A stretch of 64,000 bases of DNA from Nocardioides seonyuensis (GCF_004683965.1 NZ_CP038436.1:3348001-3412000); one strand, 5' to 3'; positions 1-11,492 are shown, counted from the first letter of the stretch. Notes: generated by a model not told the origin, from the letters alone. A program made the numbers and translations.

Positions 1-29
1 AGTCCTTCGACGAGGACGCCCGCACGTGA
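1..29 (+). CDS. C-terminal end of a gene cut by the window edge, probably anthranilate synthase component I
   Basis: The frame entering the window reads Ser-Phe-Asp-Glu-Asp-Ala-Arg-Thr and stops at TGA 27-29. The stop overlaps the GTG start of the next gene (GTGA, 26-29), so the two are translationally coupled. The identity is inferred only from context: the next genes are a tryptophan-biosynthesis-associated membrane protein and trpCBA, and in actinobacteria trpE normally sits directly upstream of them. Eight residues are too few to prove the family. Confidence 0.45.
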
Positions 30-628
30 CCGATGTGGCAGCACCCGACCGACGGCGCACCTTCGGACCGGTCGTGCTGGTCGGGGTGGCCGCAGGGGTC
101 CTCGCGGCCGTGGCGGCCAACCGGCCCTGGGTGAGCGGCTCCGCGGGTGCGGTGGACACGAGTGCCGGTGACGAGCTCACGTCTGTCCTGCGGCTGGACA
201 CCTTCCAGCAGTCGCCGCTCGCGGGCGCGCTGGCGCTTCTCGTGCTGGCCTGCTGGGGAGTCCTCCTGGTGACGAGAGGGCTCTTCCGTCGTGGGGTCGC
301 CGTGCTGGGCGCGCTGGCGGCGGTCGCGCTCCTGGTGACCACCGTCCTGGCGCGGGGCTCCCTGCACGACTCCCTGGCGCAGGCACTGCGCGAGGCAGCC
401 GCGGCCCCCACCGCGCAGGTCTCGGTGACCGGGTGGTGGTGGGTGGCCCTGGCGGCGTCGGTGGTGGTCGTCGTCGCCTCCGTCGCGGCCGTCGCCCTGG
501 TGGCCGCCTGGCCCGAGATGGGCGCGAGGTACGACGCGCCTGCCCAGGGGGAGCCCCCCCTCCGTGAGCCAGAGACCAACCTCGACATCTGGAAGGCCCT
601 GGACGAAGGCCACGACCCGACCGCCTAG
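26..628 (+). CDS. Tryptophan-biosynthesis-associated membrane protein
   Basis: A 200-residue polytopic membrane protein with about four hydrophobic segments (near residues 13-30, 60-80, 88-108 and 138-165) and a polar C-terminal tail. Size, topology and position between trpE and trpC match the actinobacterial Trp-operon-associated membrane protein family, whose biochemical function is unknown. The motif NRPWV at the end of the first hydrophobic segment is typical, as I recall. The GTG start at 26 overlaps the stop of the upstream gene by four bases, indicating a common operon. The stop codon TAG at 626 is also the beginning of a TAGACT sequence that could act as a -10 element for the next gene. 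Family assignment is good; function remains unknown. Confidence 0.8.
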   Translation: MTDVAAPDRRRTFGPVVLVGVAAGVLAAVAANRPWVSGSAGAVDTSAGDELTSVLRLDTFQQSPLAGALALLVLACWGVLLVTRGLFRRGVAVLGALAAVALLVTTVLARGSLHDSLAQALREAAAAPTAQVSVTGWWWVALAASVVVVVASVAAVALVAAWPEMGARYDAPAQGEPPLREPETNLDIWKALDEGHDPTA

Positions 629-674
629 ACTCCTGCCGCACGCAGGACCCGCACGTCGACGAAGGAGCACATCC

Positions 675-872
675 ATGGCACACCACGGCAACACCCCCGC
701 GGCCTGGACCGCGGTCGCTGTCGCGATGGTCGGCTTCGTCGTGGGGAGCATCGCGCTGATGCTGACCCCCATCAACCTGCCGATGCTCTACGTCGGGCTG
801 GCGCTGGCCGCGATCGCGCTGCCCGTGTTCCTGGTGATGTCCAGGCTGGGCTTCAACTCCACCGACCACTGA
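675..872 (+). CDS. HGxxPAAW family small membrane protein
   Basis: A 65-residue protein beginning MAHHGNTPAAW, which contains the HGxxPAAW signature that names this actinobacterial family. Two hydrophobic segments follow (about residues 10-30 and 33-53), so it is probably a two-pass membrane protein. The ATG at 675 is chosen because AAGGAG lies 8-13 bases upstream and because the signature starts right after it; longer in-frame versions would run into the preceding gene. The family is usually found inside or next to trp operons, as here, but I know of no assigned activity. A TAGACT at 626-631 may give it its own promoter in addition to readthrough. Confidence 0.85.
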   Translation: MAHHGNTPAAWTAVAVAMVGFVVGSIALMLTPINLPMLYVGLALAAIALPVFLVMSRLGFNSTDH

Positions 873-877
873 GACAC

Positions 878-908
878 GACCGAGGCTCCCGGCCCGGCGG
901 TCTCGGTC
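878..908 (+). terminator. Weak hairpin between the HGxxPAAW gene and trpC
   Basis: GACCGAG (878-884) can pair with CTCGGTC (902-908) around a GC-rich 17-base loop. There is no T-run. It could be a weak terminator or an mRNA-processing structure separating the upstream genes from trpCBA. Confidence 0.35.
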
Positions 909-956
909 ACTGAGTCCGGCCCCGCGCGCTCTGGGACCGGGTGAGAGGGTTGGCGC

Positions 957-1754
957 ATGCGTGCGACCGGTTCCGTGCTCGATGAGATCGTCGCCGGTGT
1001 CCGCGAGGACCTGGCCCGTCGACAGGCGGAGATGCCGCTGGACAGGCTCCGCACTCACCTCGACGGCGCTCCCGCGCCGCGCGATCCCATGCCGCACTTC
1101 CGAGCCCCCGGCTCGAGCGTGATCGCCGAGGTCAAGCGCAAGAGCCCCAGCAAGGGCGCGCTGGCCGAGATTCCCGACCCTGCGGCGCTCGCTGCGGCCT
1201 ACCAGAGCGGGGGAGCAGCAGCGATCTCCGTGCTCACCGAGGAGCGTCGTTTCGGGGGCAGCCTCGGCGACCTGCGAGCCGTCCGCGCAGCGGTGGACGT
1301 CCCCGTCCTGCGCAAGGACTTCATCGTCGAGAGCTACCAGCTCGTCGAGGCCCGGGCCGCCGGCGCCGACCTGGCGCTCCTGATCGTGGCCGCACTCGAC
1401 GACGACACGCTTCGTCGCCTGCACGACGAGGCCCGCGAGCTTGGCCTGACCGTGCTCGTCGAGACGCACGACGAGGCGGAGGTCGAGCGGGCCCTGGGAG
1501 TCGGCGCAGAGCTCGTCGGCGTCAACTCGCGCAACCTCAAGACCCTCGAGGTGGACCCTGACACGTTCGGACGCCTGGCCCCGCTGATCCCCGGCGACGT
1601 GGTCAGGGTCGCCGAGTCCGGGATCACCGGGCTCGCCGACGTCGAGAGGTTCGTGGGCGAGGGTGCCGACGTGGTGCTGGTGGGCGAGGCGCTGGTGCGC
1701 GACGGCGACCCCGAGACGGCAGTGAGAACGATGACGGGAGTGAGCCGCGCATGA
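957..1754 (+). CDS. trpC: Indole-3-glycerol phosphate synthase
   Basis: This 265-residue TIM-barrel enzyme converts carboxyphenylamino-deoxyribulose phosphate to indole-3-glycerol phosphate, the fourth dedicated step of tryptophan synthesis. Recognisable motifs are [10 protein letters not shown] (about residues 57-66), where the KxSPS lysine is catalytic, LRKDFI (about 120), [10 protein letters not shown] (about 182-191) and VAESGI (about 217). Length is normal. The ATG start at 957 places the usual helical N-terminus in frame. The stop overlaps the ATG of trpB in an ATGA (1751-1754), so the two are coupled. The protein acts in the cytoplasm and feeds TrpA. Confidence 0.97.
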   Translation: MRATGSVLDEIVAGVREDLARRQAEMPLDRLRTHLDGAPAPRDPMPHFRAPGSSVIAEVKRKSPSKGALAEIPDPAALAAAYQSGGAAAISVLTEERRFGGSLGDLRAVRAAVDVPVLRKDFIVESYQLVEARAAGADLALLIVAALDDDTLRRLHDEARELGLTVLVETHDEAEVERALGVGAELVGVNSRNLKTLEVDPDTFGRLAPLIPGDVVRVAESGITGLADVERFVGEGADVVLVGEALVRDGDPETAVRTMTGVSRA

Positions 1755-2998
1755 GTGGACCCAGCACGACCTTCGAGGCCGACGACCGGGGCTACTTCGG
1801 CGGGAGCTGGGGCGGCCGCTTCATGCCGGAGGCCCTCGTCGCGGCCCTGGACGAGCTCACCGACGCCTGGCAGGGCGCCATGGCCGACGCCACCTTCGTG
1901 GACGAGTTCGAGCGGGTGCTGCGCGACTACGCCGGGACCCCGAGCCGCCTCTACCACGCCGAGAAGCTCTCGGCGCAGGTCGGCGCCCGGGTCCTCCTCA
2001 AGCGCGAGGACCTCAACCACACCGGTGCCCACAAGATCCGCAACGTGATGGGCCAGGCCCTGCTCACCAAGAGGATGGGCAAGCGCCGCGTCATCGCCGA
2101 GACCGGTGCCGGGCAGCACGGTGTCGCCAGCGCCACGGCTGCCGCCTACTTCGACCTCGACTGCACGGTCTACATGGGCGCGGTCGACACCCGTCGCCAG
2201 GCGCTCAACGTCGCCCGCATGCAGCTCCTGGGCGCCACGGTCGTCCCCGTCGACTCCGGCAGCGCGACGCTCAAGGACGCGATCAACGAGGCGCTTCGCG
2301 AGTGGGTCGCCACGGTCGACCACACCGCCTACCTCTTCGGCACCGCAGCCGGTCCGCACCCCTTCCCGAGCATGGTGCGCGACTTCTGCCGCGGCATCGG
2401 GGACGAGGCGCGCCAGCAGTGCCTCGACCAGTACGGCGTCCTTCCCGACGCCGTCGCCGCGTGTGTCGGCGGGGGGTCCAACGCGATCGGGTTGTTCACC
2501 GCGTTCCTCGAGGACGAGGACGTGGAGATCCACGGGTTCGAGCCGGGCGGGGACGGCATCGAGACCGGACGGCACGCAGCGACGATCCACGCCGGGGCGG
2601 CCGGCGTCCTCCACGGTGCACGCACCTTCGTGCTCCAGGACGAGGACGGGCAGACGGTGGAGTCCCACTCCATCTCGGCCGGGCTCGACTACCCCGGGGT
2701 CGGCCCGCAGCATGCGCTGCTCGCCGCGTCGGGACGGGCGTCGTACACCCCCGTCACGGACGCCGAGGCGATGGAGGCCATGGCACTGCTGAGCCGCACC
2801 GAGGGGATCATCCCGGCCATCGAGTCGGCGCACGCGGTCGCCGGTGCGCTGGGCGTCGCCCGGCGACTGGGAGCCGAGAAGGGACCGGACGCGACGGTCC
2901 TCATCAACCTGAGCGGTCGCGGCGACAAGGACATGGGCACCGCCATCGAGTGGTTCGGCCTCGGCGGCCCCGGTGCGTCCCAGGAGGGGGCGGAGTGA
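1751..2998 (+). CDS. trpB: Tryptophan synthase beta chain
   Basis: A 415-residue PLP enzyme that condenses indole with serine to give tryptophan. The PLP lysine lies in [11 protein letters not shown] (about residue 97), and the phosphate-binding glycine loop in [10 protein letters not shown] (about 239-247). ETGAGQHG (about residue 117) contains the catalytic glutamate. The start overlaps trpC (ATGA) and the stop overlaps the GTG of trpA (GTGA, 2995-2998). That arrangement fits the equimolar alpha-beta complex the two products form. It is full length and shows nothing unusual. Confidence 0.98.
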   Translation: MSGPSTTFEADDRGYFGGSWGGRFMPEALVAALDELTDAWQGAMADATFVDEFERVLRDYAGTPSRLYHAEKLSAQVGARVLLKREDLNHTGAHKIRNVMGQALLTKRMGKRRVIAETGAGQHGVASATAAAYFDLDCTVYMGAVDTRRQALNVARMQLLGATVVPVDSGSATLKDAINEALREWVATVDHTAYLFGTAAGPHPFPSMVRDFCRGIGDEARQQCLDQYGVLPDAVAACVGGGSNAIGLFTAFLEDEDVEIHGFEPGGDGIETGRHAATIHAGAAGVLHGARTFVLQDEDGQTVESHSISAGLDYPGVGPQHALLAASGRASYTPVTDAEAMEAMALLSRTEGIIPAIESAHAVAGALGVARRLGAEKGPDATVLINLSGRGDKDMGTAIEWFGLGGPGASQEGAE

Positions 2999-3795
2999 CC
3001 TCGGCGAAGGACGCCTTCGACAAGTCCGCGGCCGACGGCCGGGCCGCCCTCGTCGGCTACCTGCCTGCCGGGTTCCCGACGGTCGAAGGGTCGATCACCG
3101 CCTTGCGGACCATGGTCGACGCCGGCTGCGACGTCATCGAGATCGGGCTGCCCTACAGCGATCCGGTGATGGACGGCCCGACCGTGCAGGCCGCCGCCCA
3201 GCAGGCCCTGGACCGAGGCGTCCGCACCACCGACGTCCTGCGTGTGGTCGAGGCGGTGGCCGCGACCGGCGTGCCGACCCTCGTCATGACCTACTGGAAC
3301 CCCATCGAGCGCTACGGGGTGGAGCGCTGGGCCGCTGACTTCGCGAGTGCCGGGGGAGCAGGGCTGATCACCCCTGACATCACCCCGGACCACAGTCCCG
3401 ACTGGATCGCAGCCGCTGACGCCCACGGTCTCGACAAGGTGTTCCTGCTTGCTCCGAGCTCGACCGACGAGCGCATCGCCATGACCACCGCCGCCTGCCG
3501 CGGGTTCGTCTACGCCGCCGCCGTGATGGGAGTGACCGGGGCCCGGTCGAGCACCTCGGGCCTCGCGGAGCCGCTCGTGGCCCGTGCTCGCACCACCACC
3601 GACCTGCCGATCGGGGTCGGCCTCGGCGTCAGCAACGGGGTGCAGGCAGCCGAGATCGCGGCCTACGCAGACGGGGTCATCGTCGGCTCCGCGTTCGTGC
3701 GCACGATCCTCGACCACCCCGGTGACGAGGAAGCCGGCCTCGCCTCGCTGCGTGCCCTGGCCGAGGACCTCGCCGAGGGGGTACGTCGTGGCTGA
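2995..3795 (+). CDS. trpA: Tryptophan synthase alpha chain
   Basis: A 266-residue TIM barrel that cleaves indole-3-glycerol phosphate to indole and glyceraldehyde-3-phosphate and passes indole through the tunnel to TrpB. The catalytic glutamate is in [18 protein letters not shown] (about residues 43-60), which also contains the second catalytic acid in DGP. The phosphate-binding region is GVGLGVSN (about 205-212). The GTG start at 2995 overlaps the trpB stop; a longer frame upstream lies inside trpB and is ignored. The C-terminus overlaps the start of the next gene by eight bases. Confidence 0.96.
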   Translation: MTSAKDAFDKSAADGRAALVGYLPAGFPTVEGSITALRTMVDAGCDVIEIGLPYSDPVMDGPTVQAAAQQALDRGVRTTDVLRVVEAVAATGVPTLVMTYWNPIERYGVERWAADFASAGGAGLITPDITPDHSPDWIAAADAHGLDKVFLLAPSSTDERIAMTTAACRGFVYAAAVMGVTGARSSTSGLAEPLVARARTTTDLPIGVGLGVSNGVQAAEIAAYADGVIVGSAFVRTILDHPGDEEAGLASLRALAEDLAEGVRRG

Positions 3796-4402
3796 GCGAG
3801 GAGCGCTCCCGATCGTCGGTCTCCTGCTGGCAGGGATCCTCAGCGCATGCGGTGGATCGCCGGCGGCCACGCCCGGCGACGTGTCCGGCACCCGCCTCGA
3901 CGACGGCACCTTCGAGGTCTCGGCGACGCCCCTGGTCGACCCGGGCGGGGAGCCCTACAGCCTGGCCGACGACACCGAGAAGCCCCTGACACTGGTCTTC
4001 TTCGGCTACACCCACTGCCCGGACATCTGCGGCCAGGTGATGGCCACCCTGGCCGGGACGATGACCCGCCTGGACGATGCCGACCGTGAGGACGTCGACG
4101 TCGTGTTCGTCACGACGGACCCTCAGCGTGACGACGAGGCCGTCGTCGAGCGGTACGCCACGAAGTTCGACGCCGACTTCCTCGGGCTGACCGGTGACCT
4201 CGACGACATCGTCGAGGTCGCCCAGTCCATCGGGATCGGCGTCGAGCAGGGCGAGAAGCTCCCCAGTGGCGGCTACGACGTGACCCACGGCACCCAGGTG
4301 ATGGCCTTGGACGACGACGACCAGGTGCCGGTCTACTGGAGCCACGAGGTCTCGCAGGCCGACCTCGCGCGCGACGTCCAGCTGCTCCTCGACGAAGGGT
4401 GA
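3788..4402 (+). CDS. SCO1/SenC-type copper chaperone lipoprotein
   Basis: A 204-residue lipoprotein with a short N-terminal hydrophobic stretch ending in a lipobox (LSAC, cysteine at about residue 21), followed by a thioredoxin-like fold. The copper-binding CxxxC is in THCPDIC (about residues 75-81), and the distal histidine ligand is in YDVTHGT (about 164). SCO1 proteins deliver copper to the CuA centre of cytochrome c oxidase or act as thiol reductases on the outer face of the membrane. The GTG start at 3788 overlaps the end of trpA by eight bases, so it is probably cotranscribed with the trp genes although functionally unrelated. The downstream lgt could lipidate it. Confidence 0.88.
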   Translation: MAERGALPIVGLLLAGILSACGGSPAATPGDVSGTRLDDGTFEVSATPLVDPGGEPYSLADDTEKPLTLVFFGYTHCPDICGQVMATLAGTMTRLDDADREDVDVVFVTTDPQRDDEAVVERYATKFDADFLGLTGDLDDIVEVAQSIGIGVEQGEKLPSGGYDVTHGTQVMALDDDDQVPVYWSHEVSQADLARDVQLLLDEG

Positions 4403-4406
4403 TCAC

Positions 4407-5324
4407 GTGGTGAGCGTGCTGTCCATCCCCAGCCCCTCGGAGGGGATCTGGTACCTCGGGCCGGTCCCCATCCGCGCCTACGCCCTGTGCATCATCGCGG
4501 GGATCCTCCTGGCGATATGGATCGGTGAGCGCCGTTGGATCGCCCGCGGTGGTCGGGCCGGAGAGGTCAGCGACCTCGCGATCTGGGCCGTCCCCTTCGG
4601 CCTGGTCGGCGGACGGCTCTACCACGTCATGACCGACTGGGAGCTCTACTTCGGCGAGGGCCAGAGCCCGGTCGAGGCGCTCTACGTGTGGAACGGCGGT
4701 CTGGGCATCTGGGGTGCCATCGCCCTCGGGGCCCTGGGTGTGTGGATCGGTGCCCGACGCCGCGGCATCAAGATCCTGCCGCTCCTCGACGCACTCGCGC
4801 CCGGGGTGCTGGTCGCGCAGGCCCTCGGTCGTTGGGGCAACTGGTTCAACCAGGAGCTCTACGGGCGACCCACCGACCTCCCCTGGGGCCTGGAGATCGA
4901 TCCCGGGCTCGATGACGGCGTCCGTCACGAGTTCGCTCCCGACGTGCTGTTCCACCCCACGTTCCTCTACGAGTGCCTGTGGAACCTCGCCGCGTTCGCC
5001 CTGCTGATCTGGCTCGACCGGCGATACCGGCTCGGGCACGGCCGGGTCGTGGCCCTCTACGTCATGCTCTACACCGCGGGGCGTGGCTGGATCGAGTACC
5101 TCCGCATCGACAACGTCCAGCTCGACAACGTGCTGGGCCTGCGCTTCAACGTGTGGACCTCGATCATCCTCTTCGTCGCAGCCGCCGGCTTCTTCGCCTG
5201 GTCCATGCGCCGCCACCCTGGGCGCGAGAGCGTGGTGCGCACCCGCGACGACGACCAGCCGGAGCCCGATCCCGAGGCGGATCCAGAGCCTGGCTCCGAA
5301 CCGCGTCAAGGTTCCAGCGCCTGA
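4407..5324 (+). CDS. lgt: Prolipoprotein diacylglyceryl transferase
   Basis: A 305-residue integral membrane enzyme with about seven transmembrane helices. It transfers a diacylglyceryl group from phosphatidylglycerol to the lipobox cysteine of prolipoproteins. Diagnostic sequence is GRWGNWFNQELYGRPTD (about residues 145-161), together with GGRLYHVMTDW (about 69-79) and GGLGIWGA (about 98-105). The polar, acid-rich C-terminal tail of about 35 residues is common in actinobacteria. The GTG at 4407 starts four bases after the preceding stop, implying the same transcript. Lipoproteins in this window (the SCO1 protein, the substrate-binding protein and the GH3 protein) are likely substrates. Confidence 0.95.
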   Translation: MVSVLSIPSPSEGIWYLGPVPIRAYALCIIAGILLAIWIGERRWIARGGRAGEVSDLAIWAVPFGLVGGRLYHVMTDWELYFGEGQSPVEALYVWNGGLGIWGAIALGALGVWIGARRRGIKILPLLDALAPGVLVAQALGRWGNWFNQELYGRPTDLPWGLEIDPGLDDGVRHEFAPDVLFHPTFLYECLWNLAAFALLIWLDRRYRLGHGRVVALYVMLYTAGRGWIEYLRIDNVQLDNVLGLRFNVWTSIILFVAAAGFFAWSMRRHPGRESVVRTRDDDQPEPDPEADPEPGSEPRQGSSA

Positions 5325-5355
5325 AACCCTGCACCGGAATCGCCCCGCTCGATGG

Positions 5356-5361
5356 TAGATT
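5356..5361 (+). promoter_or_regulatory. Candidate -10 element for gltBD
   Basis: TAGATT lies in the 138-base gap between lgt and gltB and would start transcription near 5368, giving a leader of about 95 bases. GGGAG at 5450-5454 then serves as the ribosome binding site for the GTG at 5463. No convincing -35 element is visible. Confidence 0.4.
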
Positions 5362-5462
5362 CTTCCCTTGCTGCGGCCAACGTCGTCCCCAGCGGCACAC
5401 GCCAACCCACAGTCCTGACGGTTCTCGACCGTTGACTGGCGACGACGACGGGAGAATGCCCT

Positions 5463-8400
5463 GTGTCGACCTCGCACGCATTCCCGCCGAACATGCCCCC
5501 CGCCCAGGGTCTCTACGACCCCAGGCACGAGAAGGACGCCTGCGGTGTCGCGTTCGTCGCGACCCTGACCGGTGAGGCCAGCCACGACATCGTCGCCAAG
5601 GCACTCACCGCACTGCGCAACCTCGACCACCGTGGCGCAGCGGGCGCCGAGACCAACTCGGGCGACGGTGCCGGCATCCTCATGCAGGTGCCCGACGCCT
5701 TCCTGCGCGACGTCGTCGACTTCGAGCTGCCGGCCCGCGGCTCCTACGCCGTCGGTACGGCCTTCCTCGCCGGCGACGAGGAGACCGTGGCCAAGACCCG
5801 CCAGCGCATCGAGCAGCTCGCGGCCGAGGAGGGACTCAGCGTCCTGGGGTGGCGCGACGTCCCCGTCGTCGCCGACGCCCTCGGTGCCACCGCCCGCAGC
5901 GTCATGCCGACCTTCGCCCAGCTCTTCGTCGCCGGAGCCGGAGCGCGCGTGGCGGGGATGGCGCTCGAGCGGATGGCGTTCTGCCTGCGCAAGCGTGCCG
6001 AGCACGAGACCGATGTCTACTTCCCGTCGCTGTCGGCGCGGACGCTCGCCTACAAGGGCATGCTCACCACCGACCAGCTCGACACGGTCTTCCCCGACCT
6101 GCTCGACGAGCGGGTGGCGTCCGCCATGGCGGTGGTCCACTCCCGCTTCTCCACCAACACCTTCCCGAGCTGGCCGCTCGCGCACCCCTTCCGTTTCATC
6201 GCCCACAACGGCGAGATCAACACCGTCATGGGCAACCGCAACTGGATGCGTGCCCGCGAGGCGCTCCTCGAGAGTGACCTGATCCCCGGCGACCTCAACC
6301 GGTTGTTCCCCATCTGCACTCCTGGCGCCTCCGACTCCGCGTCGTTCGACGAGGTCCTCGAGCTGCTCCACATCGGCGGTCGCACGCTGCCCCACGCCGT
6401 GCTCATGATGATCCCGGAGGCCTGGGAGAACCACCGCGAGATGGACGCCAGGCGCCGCGCCTTCTACGAGTTCCACTCCACCCTGATGGAGCCCTGGGAC
6501 GGGCCCGCGTGCGTCGTGTTCACCGATGGCACCCAGATCGGCGCGGTCCTCGACCGCAACGGGCTGCGACCCTCGCGCTACTGGGTCACCGACGACGGGC
6601 TCGTGGTGCTGGCCTCCGAGGTCGGGGTGCTCGACATCGACCCGGCCACGGTCGTGCGCAAGGGCCGGCTCAAGCCGGGGCGGATGTTCCTCGTCGACAC
6701 CGACGAGCACCGCATCATCGAGGACGAGGAGATCAAGTCCGCGCTGGCCTCCGAGCTGCCGTACGACGAGTGGCTGCACGGCGGACTCGTCCACCTCGAC
6801 GACCTCGACGACCTCGAGCACGTCGTGCACACGCACTCCTCGGTCACCCGGCGCCAGCAGATCTTCGGCTACACCGAGGAGGAGCTGCGCATGCTCCTCA
6901 CGCCGATGGCCAACACCGGAGGCGAGGCTCTCGGCTCGATGGGCACCGACACGCCCATCGCTGCTCTCAGCGACAAGCCGAGGCTGCTCTTCGACTACTT
7001 CGCCCAGCTCTTCGCCCAGGTGACCAACCCGCCGCTCGACGCGATCCGCGAGGAGCTCGTGACCTCGCTCGCGGGGAGCATCGGGCCCGAGGCCAACCTG
7101 CTGGACCCGTCGCCGGCGTCGTGCCGGCAGGTCGTCCTGCCCTTCCCCGTGTTCTCCAACGACGACCTGGCCAAGATCCGTCACATCAACCGCAACGGCG
7201 ACATGCCCGGATTCCAGGTGCACGTCGTCCGCGGCCTCTACGACGTCGAGGGAGGCGGATCAGCGCTCGCCCGGCGACTGGACGAGCTGTGCGCCGAGGT
7301 GTCGGAGGCGATCGCTGACGGCGCCCGGATCATCGTGCTCTCCGACCGTCACTCCACCGCCGAGCTCGCGCCCATCCCGTCGCTCCTGCTGACCGGGGCG
7401 ATCCACCACCACCTGGTCCGTGAGAAGACCCGCACCCAGGTGGGACTGCTCGTCGAGGCCGGCGACGTCCGCGAGGTCCACCACGTCGCGCTGCTGGTCG
7501 GGTACGGCGCGGCCGCCGTCAACCCCTACCTCGCCATGGAGTCCGTGGAGGACCTCGCCCGCGAGGCCTTCTACGTCAAGGTCGACCCCGAGAAGGCCGT
7601 CGCCAACCTCATCAAGGCGCTCGGCAAGGGCGTCCTGAAGGTGATGTCGAAGATGGGCGTCTCGACGGTCGCCTCCTACACCGGCGCGCAGATCTTCGAG
7701 TGCGTCGGCCTGTCGCAGGCCGTCGTCGACAAGTACTTCACCGGTACGACGTCCAAGCTCGGCGGCATCGAGCTCGACACCATCGCCGAGGAGGTCGCGC
7801 GCCGCCACGCCACGGCCTACCCCCGGGGAGGCCTGCTGCCGGCCAGCAGGCAGCTGACGGTCGGCGGTGAGTACCAGTGGCGGCGTCCCGGGATCAACGG
7901 AGGCGGCGAGCCGCACCTGTTCGACCCCGACACGGTCTTCCGGCTGCAGCACTCGACCCGCACGGGCAGCTACGAGATCTTCAAGCAGTACACCTCGCGC
8001 GTCGACGAGCAGTCGTCCCGCCTGATGACGCTGCGTGGCCTGTTCCGCTTCAAGCACGGCCTTCGCGAGCCCGTCGACATCGACGAGGTCGAGCCCGTGT
8101 CGGAGATCGTCAAGAGGTTCTCGACCGGGGCCATGTCCTACGGCTCCATCAGCCAGGAGGCCCACGAGACCCTCGCCATCGCGATGAACCGCCTCGGCGG
8201 CAAGTCCAACACCGGCGAGGGCGGCGAGGACCCCGAGCGTCTCTACGACCCCGAGCGCCGCTCCTCGATCAAGCAGGTGGCATCGGGCCGCTTCGGGGTG
8301 ACCAGCGAGTACCTCACCAACGCCGACGACATCCAGATCAAGATGGCCCAGGGTGCCAAGCCCGGTGAGGGTGGCCAGCTGCCGGGCCACAAGGTCTACC

Positions 8401-10040
8401 CGTGGGTGGCCAAGACCCGTCACTCCACCCCGGGGGTCGGGCTGATCAGCCCGCCACCTCACCACGACATCTACTCGATCGAGGACCTGGCGCAGCTGAT
8501 CCACGACCTCAAGAACGCCAACCCGGCCGCTCGGGTGCACGTCAAGCTCGTGTCGGAGGTGGGGATCGGCACCGTGGCCGCGGGCGTCTCCAAGGCGCAC
8601 GCCGACGTCGTGCTGGTCTCCGGGCACGACGGTGGCACCGGTGCCTCACCGCTGACCTCCCTCAAGCACGCCGGAGGGCCGTGGGAGCTCGGACTGGCCG
8701 AGACGCAGCAGACGCTGCTGCTCAACGGCCTGCGCGACCGCATCGTCGTACAGGCCGACGGGCAGCTGAAGACCGGCCGCGACGTCGTCATCGCGGCCCT
8801 GCTCGGGGCCGAGGAGTACGGCTTCGCCACCGCGCCCCTCGTGGTCTCGGGCTGCATCATGATGCGGGTCTGCCACCTCGACACGTGCCCCGTGGGCGTG
8901 GCCACGCAGAACCCGGTGCTGCGCGAGCGCTACTCCGGCAAGGCCGAGTACGTCGTGAACTTCTTCGAGTACATCGCCCAGGAGGTGCGCGAGCTGCTCG
9001 CGGAGCTGGGCTTCCGCACCCTCGACGAGGCGATCGGCCAGGTCGGCGCCCTTGACGTCGAGCCTGCGGTCGACCACTGGAAGGCGTCGGGGCTGGACCT
9101 GTCGCCGATCCTCCACCAGGCCTCGCGCCACGGGGAGTTCGGCCAGTTCGAGGGGCAGGACCTGCGGTGCACCAAGGTCCAGGACCACGGCCTCGACAAG
9201 GCGTTGGACAACGAGCTGATCGCGATCGCGCGACCGGCCCTGGAGTCCGGAGAGCCGGTCCGCGCCCAGCTGGCCGTGCGCAACGTCAACCGCACGGTCG
9301 GGACCATGCTGGGTCACGAGGTCACCAAGCGCTACCGGGGCGAGGGACTGCCGGACGGCACGATCGACATCACCATGACCGGCTCGGCCGGGCAGTCGTT
9401 CGGGGCGTTCCTGCCGCGGGGCGTCACCCTGAGGCTGGAGGGTGATGCCAACGACTACGTCGGCAAGGGTCTCTCAGGAGGCCGGATCGTGGTGCGCCCC
9501 GATCGTGCCGCCACCTTCGACGCGAGCGAGCAGATCATCGCCGGCAACACGATCGGCTACGGCGCGACGTCCGGCCAGATCTTCCTGCGCGGTCAGGCGG
9601 GTGAGCGGTTCTGCGTCCGCAACTCCGGCGCCACCGCCGTGGTGGAGGGCGTGGGCGACCACGGGTGCGAGTACATGACCGGGGGAGTGGTCGTCGTGCT
9701 CGGCCGGACCGGTCGCAACTTCGCCGCGGGCATGTCAGGCGGTGTCGCACTGCTGCTGGACCTCGACGTCGACCGCGTCAACCCAGAGCTCGTGGAGCTG
9801 GCGCCGGTCGAGGGCAAGGTCGCCGAGCAGCTCCGTTCGCTCCTCGAGCAGCACGCCGAGGAGACCGGATCACCGCTGGCCACTGAGCTGCTCGCCGACT
9901 GGGACACCAGCCTGCGTCGCTTCACCGAGGTGATGCCCAGCGACTACAAGCGTGTGCTCGAGGCGCGCGAGGAGGCCCTCGAGGAGGGCCTCGACGAGGA
10001 CGAGGCTGCGGCCCGCATGATGGAGGTGCTCCATGGCTGA
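5463..10040 (+). CDS. gltB: Glutamate synthase (NADPH) large subunit
   Basis: This 1525-residue protein makes two glutamates from glutamine and 2-oxoglutarate. It has the usual order: a short propeptide, an N-terminal Ntn-type glutaminase domain whose nucleophile is Cys27 in DACGV, a central domain, an FMN-binding TIM barrel with the 3Fe-4S cysteines in [15 protein letters not shown] (about residues 1133-1147), and the C-terminal beta-helix (GXGXG-type, about 1240-1500). Cleavage before Cys27 is expected. The GTG at 5463 is used; an ATG at 5493 would still precede the nucleophile. The stop overlaps the start of gltD by eight bases, matching the alpha-beta complex. Confidence 0.98.
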   Translation: MSTSHAFPPNMPPAQGLYDPRHEKDACGVAFVATLTGEASHDIVAKALTALRNLDHRGAAGAETNSGDGAGILMQVPDAFLRDVVDFELPARGSYAVGTAFLAGDEETVAKTRQRIEQLAAEEGLSVLGWRDVPVVADALGATARSVMPTFAQLFVAGAGARVAGMALERMAFCLRKRAEHETDVYFPSLSARTLAYKGMLTTDQLDTVFPDLLDERVASAMAVVHSRFSTNTFPSWPLAHPFRFIAHNGEINTVMGNRNWMRAREALLESDLIPGDLNRLFPICTPGASDSASFDEVLELLHIGGRTLPHAVLMMIPEAWENHREMDARRRAFYEFHSTLMEPWDGPACVVFTDGTQIGAVLDRNGLRPSRYWVTDDGLVVLASEVGVLDIDPATVVRKGRLKPGRMFLVDTDEHRIIEDEEIKSALASELPYDEWLHGGLVHLDDLDDLEHVVHTHSSVTRRQQIFGYTEEELRMLLTPMANTGGEALGSMGTDTPIAALSDKPRLLFDYFAQLFAQVTNPPLDAIREELVTSLAGSIGPEANLLDPSPASCRQVVLPFPVFSNDDLAKIRHINRNGDMPGFQVHVVRGLYDVEGGGSALARRLDELCAEVSEAIADGARIIVLSDRHSTAELAPIPSLLLTGAIHHHLVREKTRTQVGLLVEAGDVREVHHVALLVGYGAAAVNPYLAMESVEDLAREAFYVKVDPEKAVANLIKALGKGVLKVMSKMGVSTVASYTGAQIFECVGLSQAVVDKYFTGTTSKLGGIELDTIAEEVARRHATAYPRGGLLPASRQLTVGGEYQWRRPGINGGGEPHLFDPDTVFRLQHSTRTGSYEIFKQYTSRVDEQSSRLMTLRGLFRFKHGLREPVDIDEVEPVSEIVKRFSTGAMSYGSISQEAHETLAIAMNRLGGKSNTGEGGEDPERLYDPERRSSIKQVASGRFGVTSEYLTNADDIQIKMAQGAKPGEGGQLPGHKVYPWVAKTRHSTPGVGLISPPPHHDIYSIEDLAQLIHDLKNANPAARVHVKLVSEVGIGTVAAGVSKAHADVVLVSGHDGGTGASPLTSLKHAGGPWELGLAETQQTLLLNGLRDRIVVQADGQLKTGRDVVIAALLGAEEYGFATAPLVVSGCIMMRVCHLDTCPVGVATQNPVLRERYSGKAEYVVNFFEYIAQEVRELLAELGFRTLDEAIGQVGALDVEPAVDHWKASGLDLSPILHQASRHGEFGQFEGQDLRCTKVQDHGLDKALDNELIAIARPALESGEPVRAQLAVRNVNRTVGTMLGHEVTKRYRGEGLPDGTIDITMTGSAGQSFGAFLPRGVTLRLEGDANDYVGKGLSGGRIVVRPDRAATFDASEQIIAGNTIGYGATSGQIFLRGQAGERFCVRNSGATAVVEGVGDHGCEYMTGGVVVVLGRTGRNFAAGMSGGVALLLDLDVDRVNPELVELAPVEGKVAEQLRSLLEQHAEETGSPLATELLADWDTSLRRFTEVMPSDYKRVLEAREEALEEGLDEDEAAARMMEVLHG

Positions 10041-11490
10041 CCCCAAGGGCTTTCTCAAGCACGGTCGCGAGGTCGCGACCAGGCGCGAGGTTGCGGAGCG
10101 CACCAAGGACTGGGACGAGGTCTACCCCGACGGCATCGGCCGCGCGCTGCTGCCGATCATCAACACCCAGGCGTCGCGCTGCATGGACTGCGGCATCCCG
10201 TTCTGCCACCAGGGGTGCCCGCTGGGCAACATCATCCCCGAGTGGAACGACCTGGTGTGGCGTGACGACTGGGACGGCGCGATGGACCGGCTCCACGCGA
10301 CGAACAACTTCCCCGAGTTCACCGGCCGGTTGTGCCCCGCTCCCTGCGAGACCGCGTGCGTGCTCGGGATCAACCAGGACCCGGTGACGATCAAGAACGT
10401 CGAGGTCTCGATCATCGACCGCGCCTGGGGCTCCGGCTACGTCCGTCCCCAGCCCCCGGAGTGGCTCTCGGGCAAGACCGTCGCGGTCATCGGCTCCGGA
10501 CCGGCCGGGCTGGCTGCCGCCCAGCAGCTCACCCGCGCGGGTCACACTGTCGCGGTCTACGAGCGCGCCGACAAGATCGGCGGGCTGCTTCGCTACGGCA
10601 TCCCCGAGTTCAAGATGGAGAAGAAGCACCTCGACCGCCGCCTCGACCAGATGCGGCGCGAAGGAACGGTGTTCCGTCCCGGGGTCGACGTGGGCAACGA
10701 CCTGACGGGTGCCCAGCTGACCACGCGGTACGACGCCGTGGTGCTGGCCATGGGGGCCACCGAGGCGCGGGACCTGCCGATCCCCGGACGCGAGGCGACG
10801 GGCATCCACCAGGCGATGGAGTTCCTGCCGCAGGCCAACCGCGTCTCCCTCGGGGAGGAGGTGGTCGACCAGATCACCGCCACGGGCAAGGACGTGGTCA
10901 TCATCGGCGGGGGAGACACCGGAGCCGACTGCCTCGGCACGTCGATCCGGCAGGGAGCACGTTCGATCACCCAGCTGGAGATCATGCCCCAGCCGGGCCT
11001 CGACCGTCCCGCGCACCAGCCGTGGCCGACCTACCCCATGACCTTCCGGGTGTCGTCCGCGCACGAGGAGGGCGGTGACCGGGTCTACGCCGTCTCGACG
11101 CAGGAGTTCCTGGCCGACGACTCCGGCCACGTCCGGGCCCTGACCCTCGTCGAGGTGGACGCGAAGTTCGCGCCCGTCCCGGGCACCGAGCGCGAGATCC
11201 AGGCGCAGCTGGTGCTCCTCGCGATGGGCTTCACCGGTCCTGAGAAGGCCGGGCTGGTCGACCAGCTGGGCGTCGAGCTCGACGACCGGGGCAACGTCTC
11301 CCGGGGCGACACCTACGCCTCGTCCGTCGAGGGCGTCTTCGTCGCCGGCGACGTGGGGCGGGGCCAGTCGCTGATCGTCTGGGCGATCGCCGAGGGGAGA
11401 GCCGCGGCCGCGGCCGTCGACACCTACCTCACCGGCTCGAGCACGCTCCCGGTGCCGATCAGGCCCCACGAGCGCCCCCTGACCGTGTGA
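10033..11490 (+). CDS. gltD: Glutamate synthase small subunit
   Basis: A 485-residue NADPH-dependent FAD oxidoreductase that passes electrons to GltB. The N-terminal cysteine clusters for the 4Fe-4S centres are [17 protein letters not shown] (about residues 47-63) and [10 protein letters not shown] (about 103-112). An FAD-binding [13 protein letters not shown] motif (about 155-167) and an NADPH-binding GGGDTGADC (about 295-303) follow. Length is standard. It overlaps gltB by eight bases and ends just before a strong terminator. Confidence 0.97.
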   Translation: MADPKGFLKHGREVATRREVAERTKDWDEVYPDGIGRALLPIINTQASRCMDCGIPFCHQGCPLGNIIPEWNDLVWRDDWDGAMDRLHATNNFPEFTGRLCPAPCETACVLGINQDPVTIKNVEVSIIDRAWGSGYVRPQPPEWLSGKTVAVIGSGPAGLAAAQQLTRAGHTVAVYERADKIGGLLRYGIPEFKMEKKHLDRRLDQMRREGTVFRPGVDVGNDLTGAQLTTRYDAVVLAMGATEARDLPIPGREATGIHQAMEFLPQANRVSLGEEVVDQITATGKDVVIIGGGDTGADCLGTSIRQGARSITQLEIMPQPGLDRPAHQPWPTYPMTFRVSSAHEEGGDRVYAVSTQEFLADDSGHVRALTLVEVDAKFAPVPGTEREIQAQLVLLAMGFTGPEKAGLVDQLGVELDDRGNVSRGDTYASSVEGVFVAGDVGRGQSLIVWAIAEGRAAAAAVDTYLTGSSTLPVPIRPHERPLTV

Positions 11491-11492
11491 AC

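Noticed and set aside
4110..7223. A 1037-codon open frame on the minus strand opposite lgt and gltB
   Set aside because: Mirror of gltB codon usage, with no recognisable motif.
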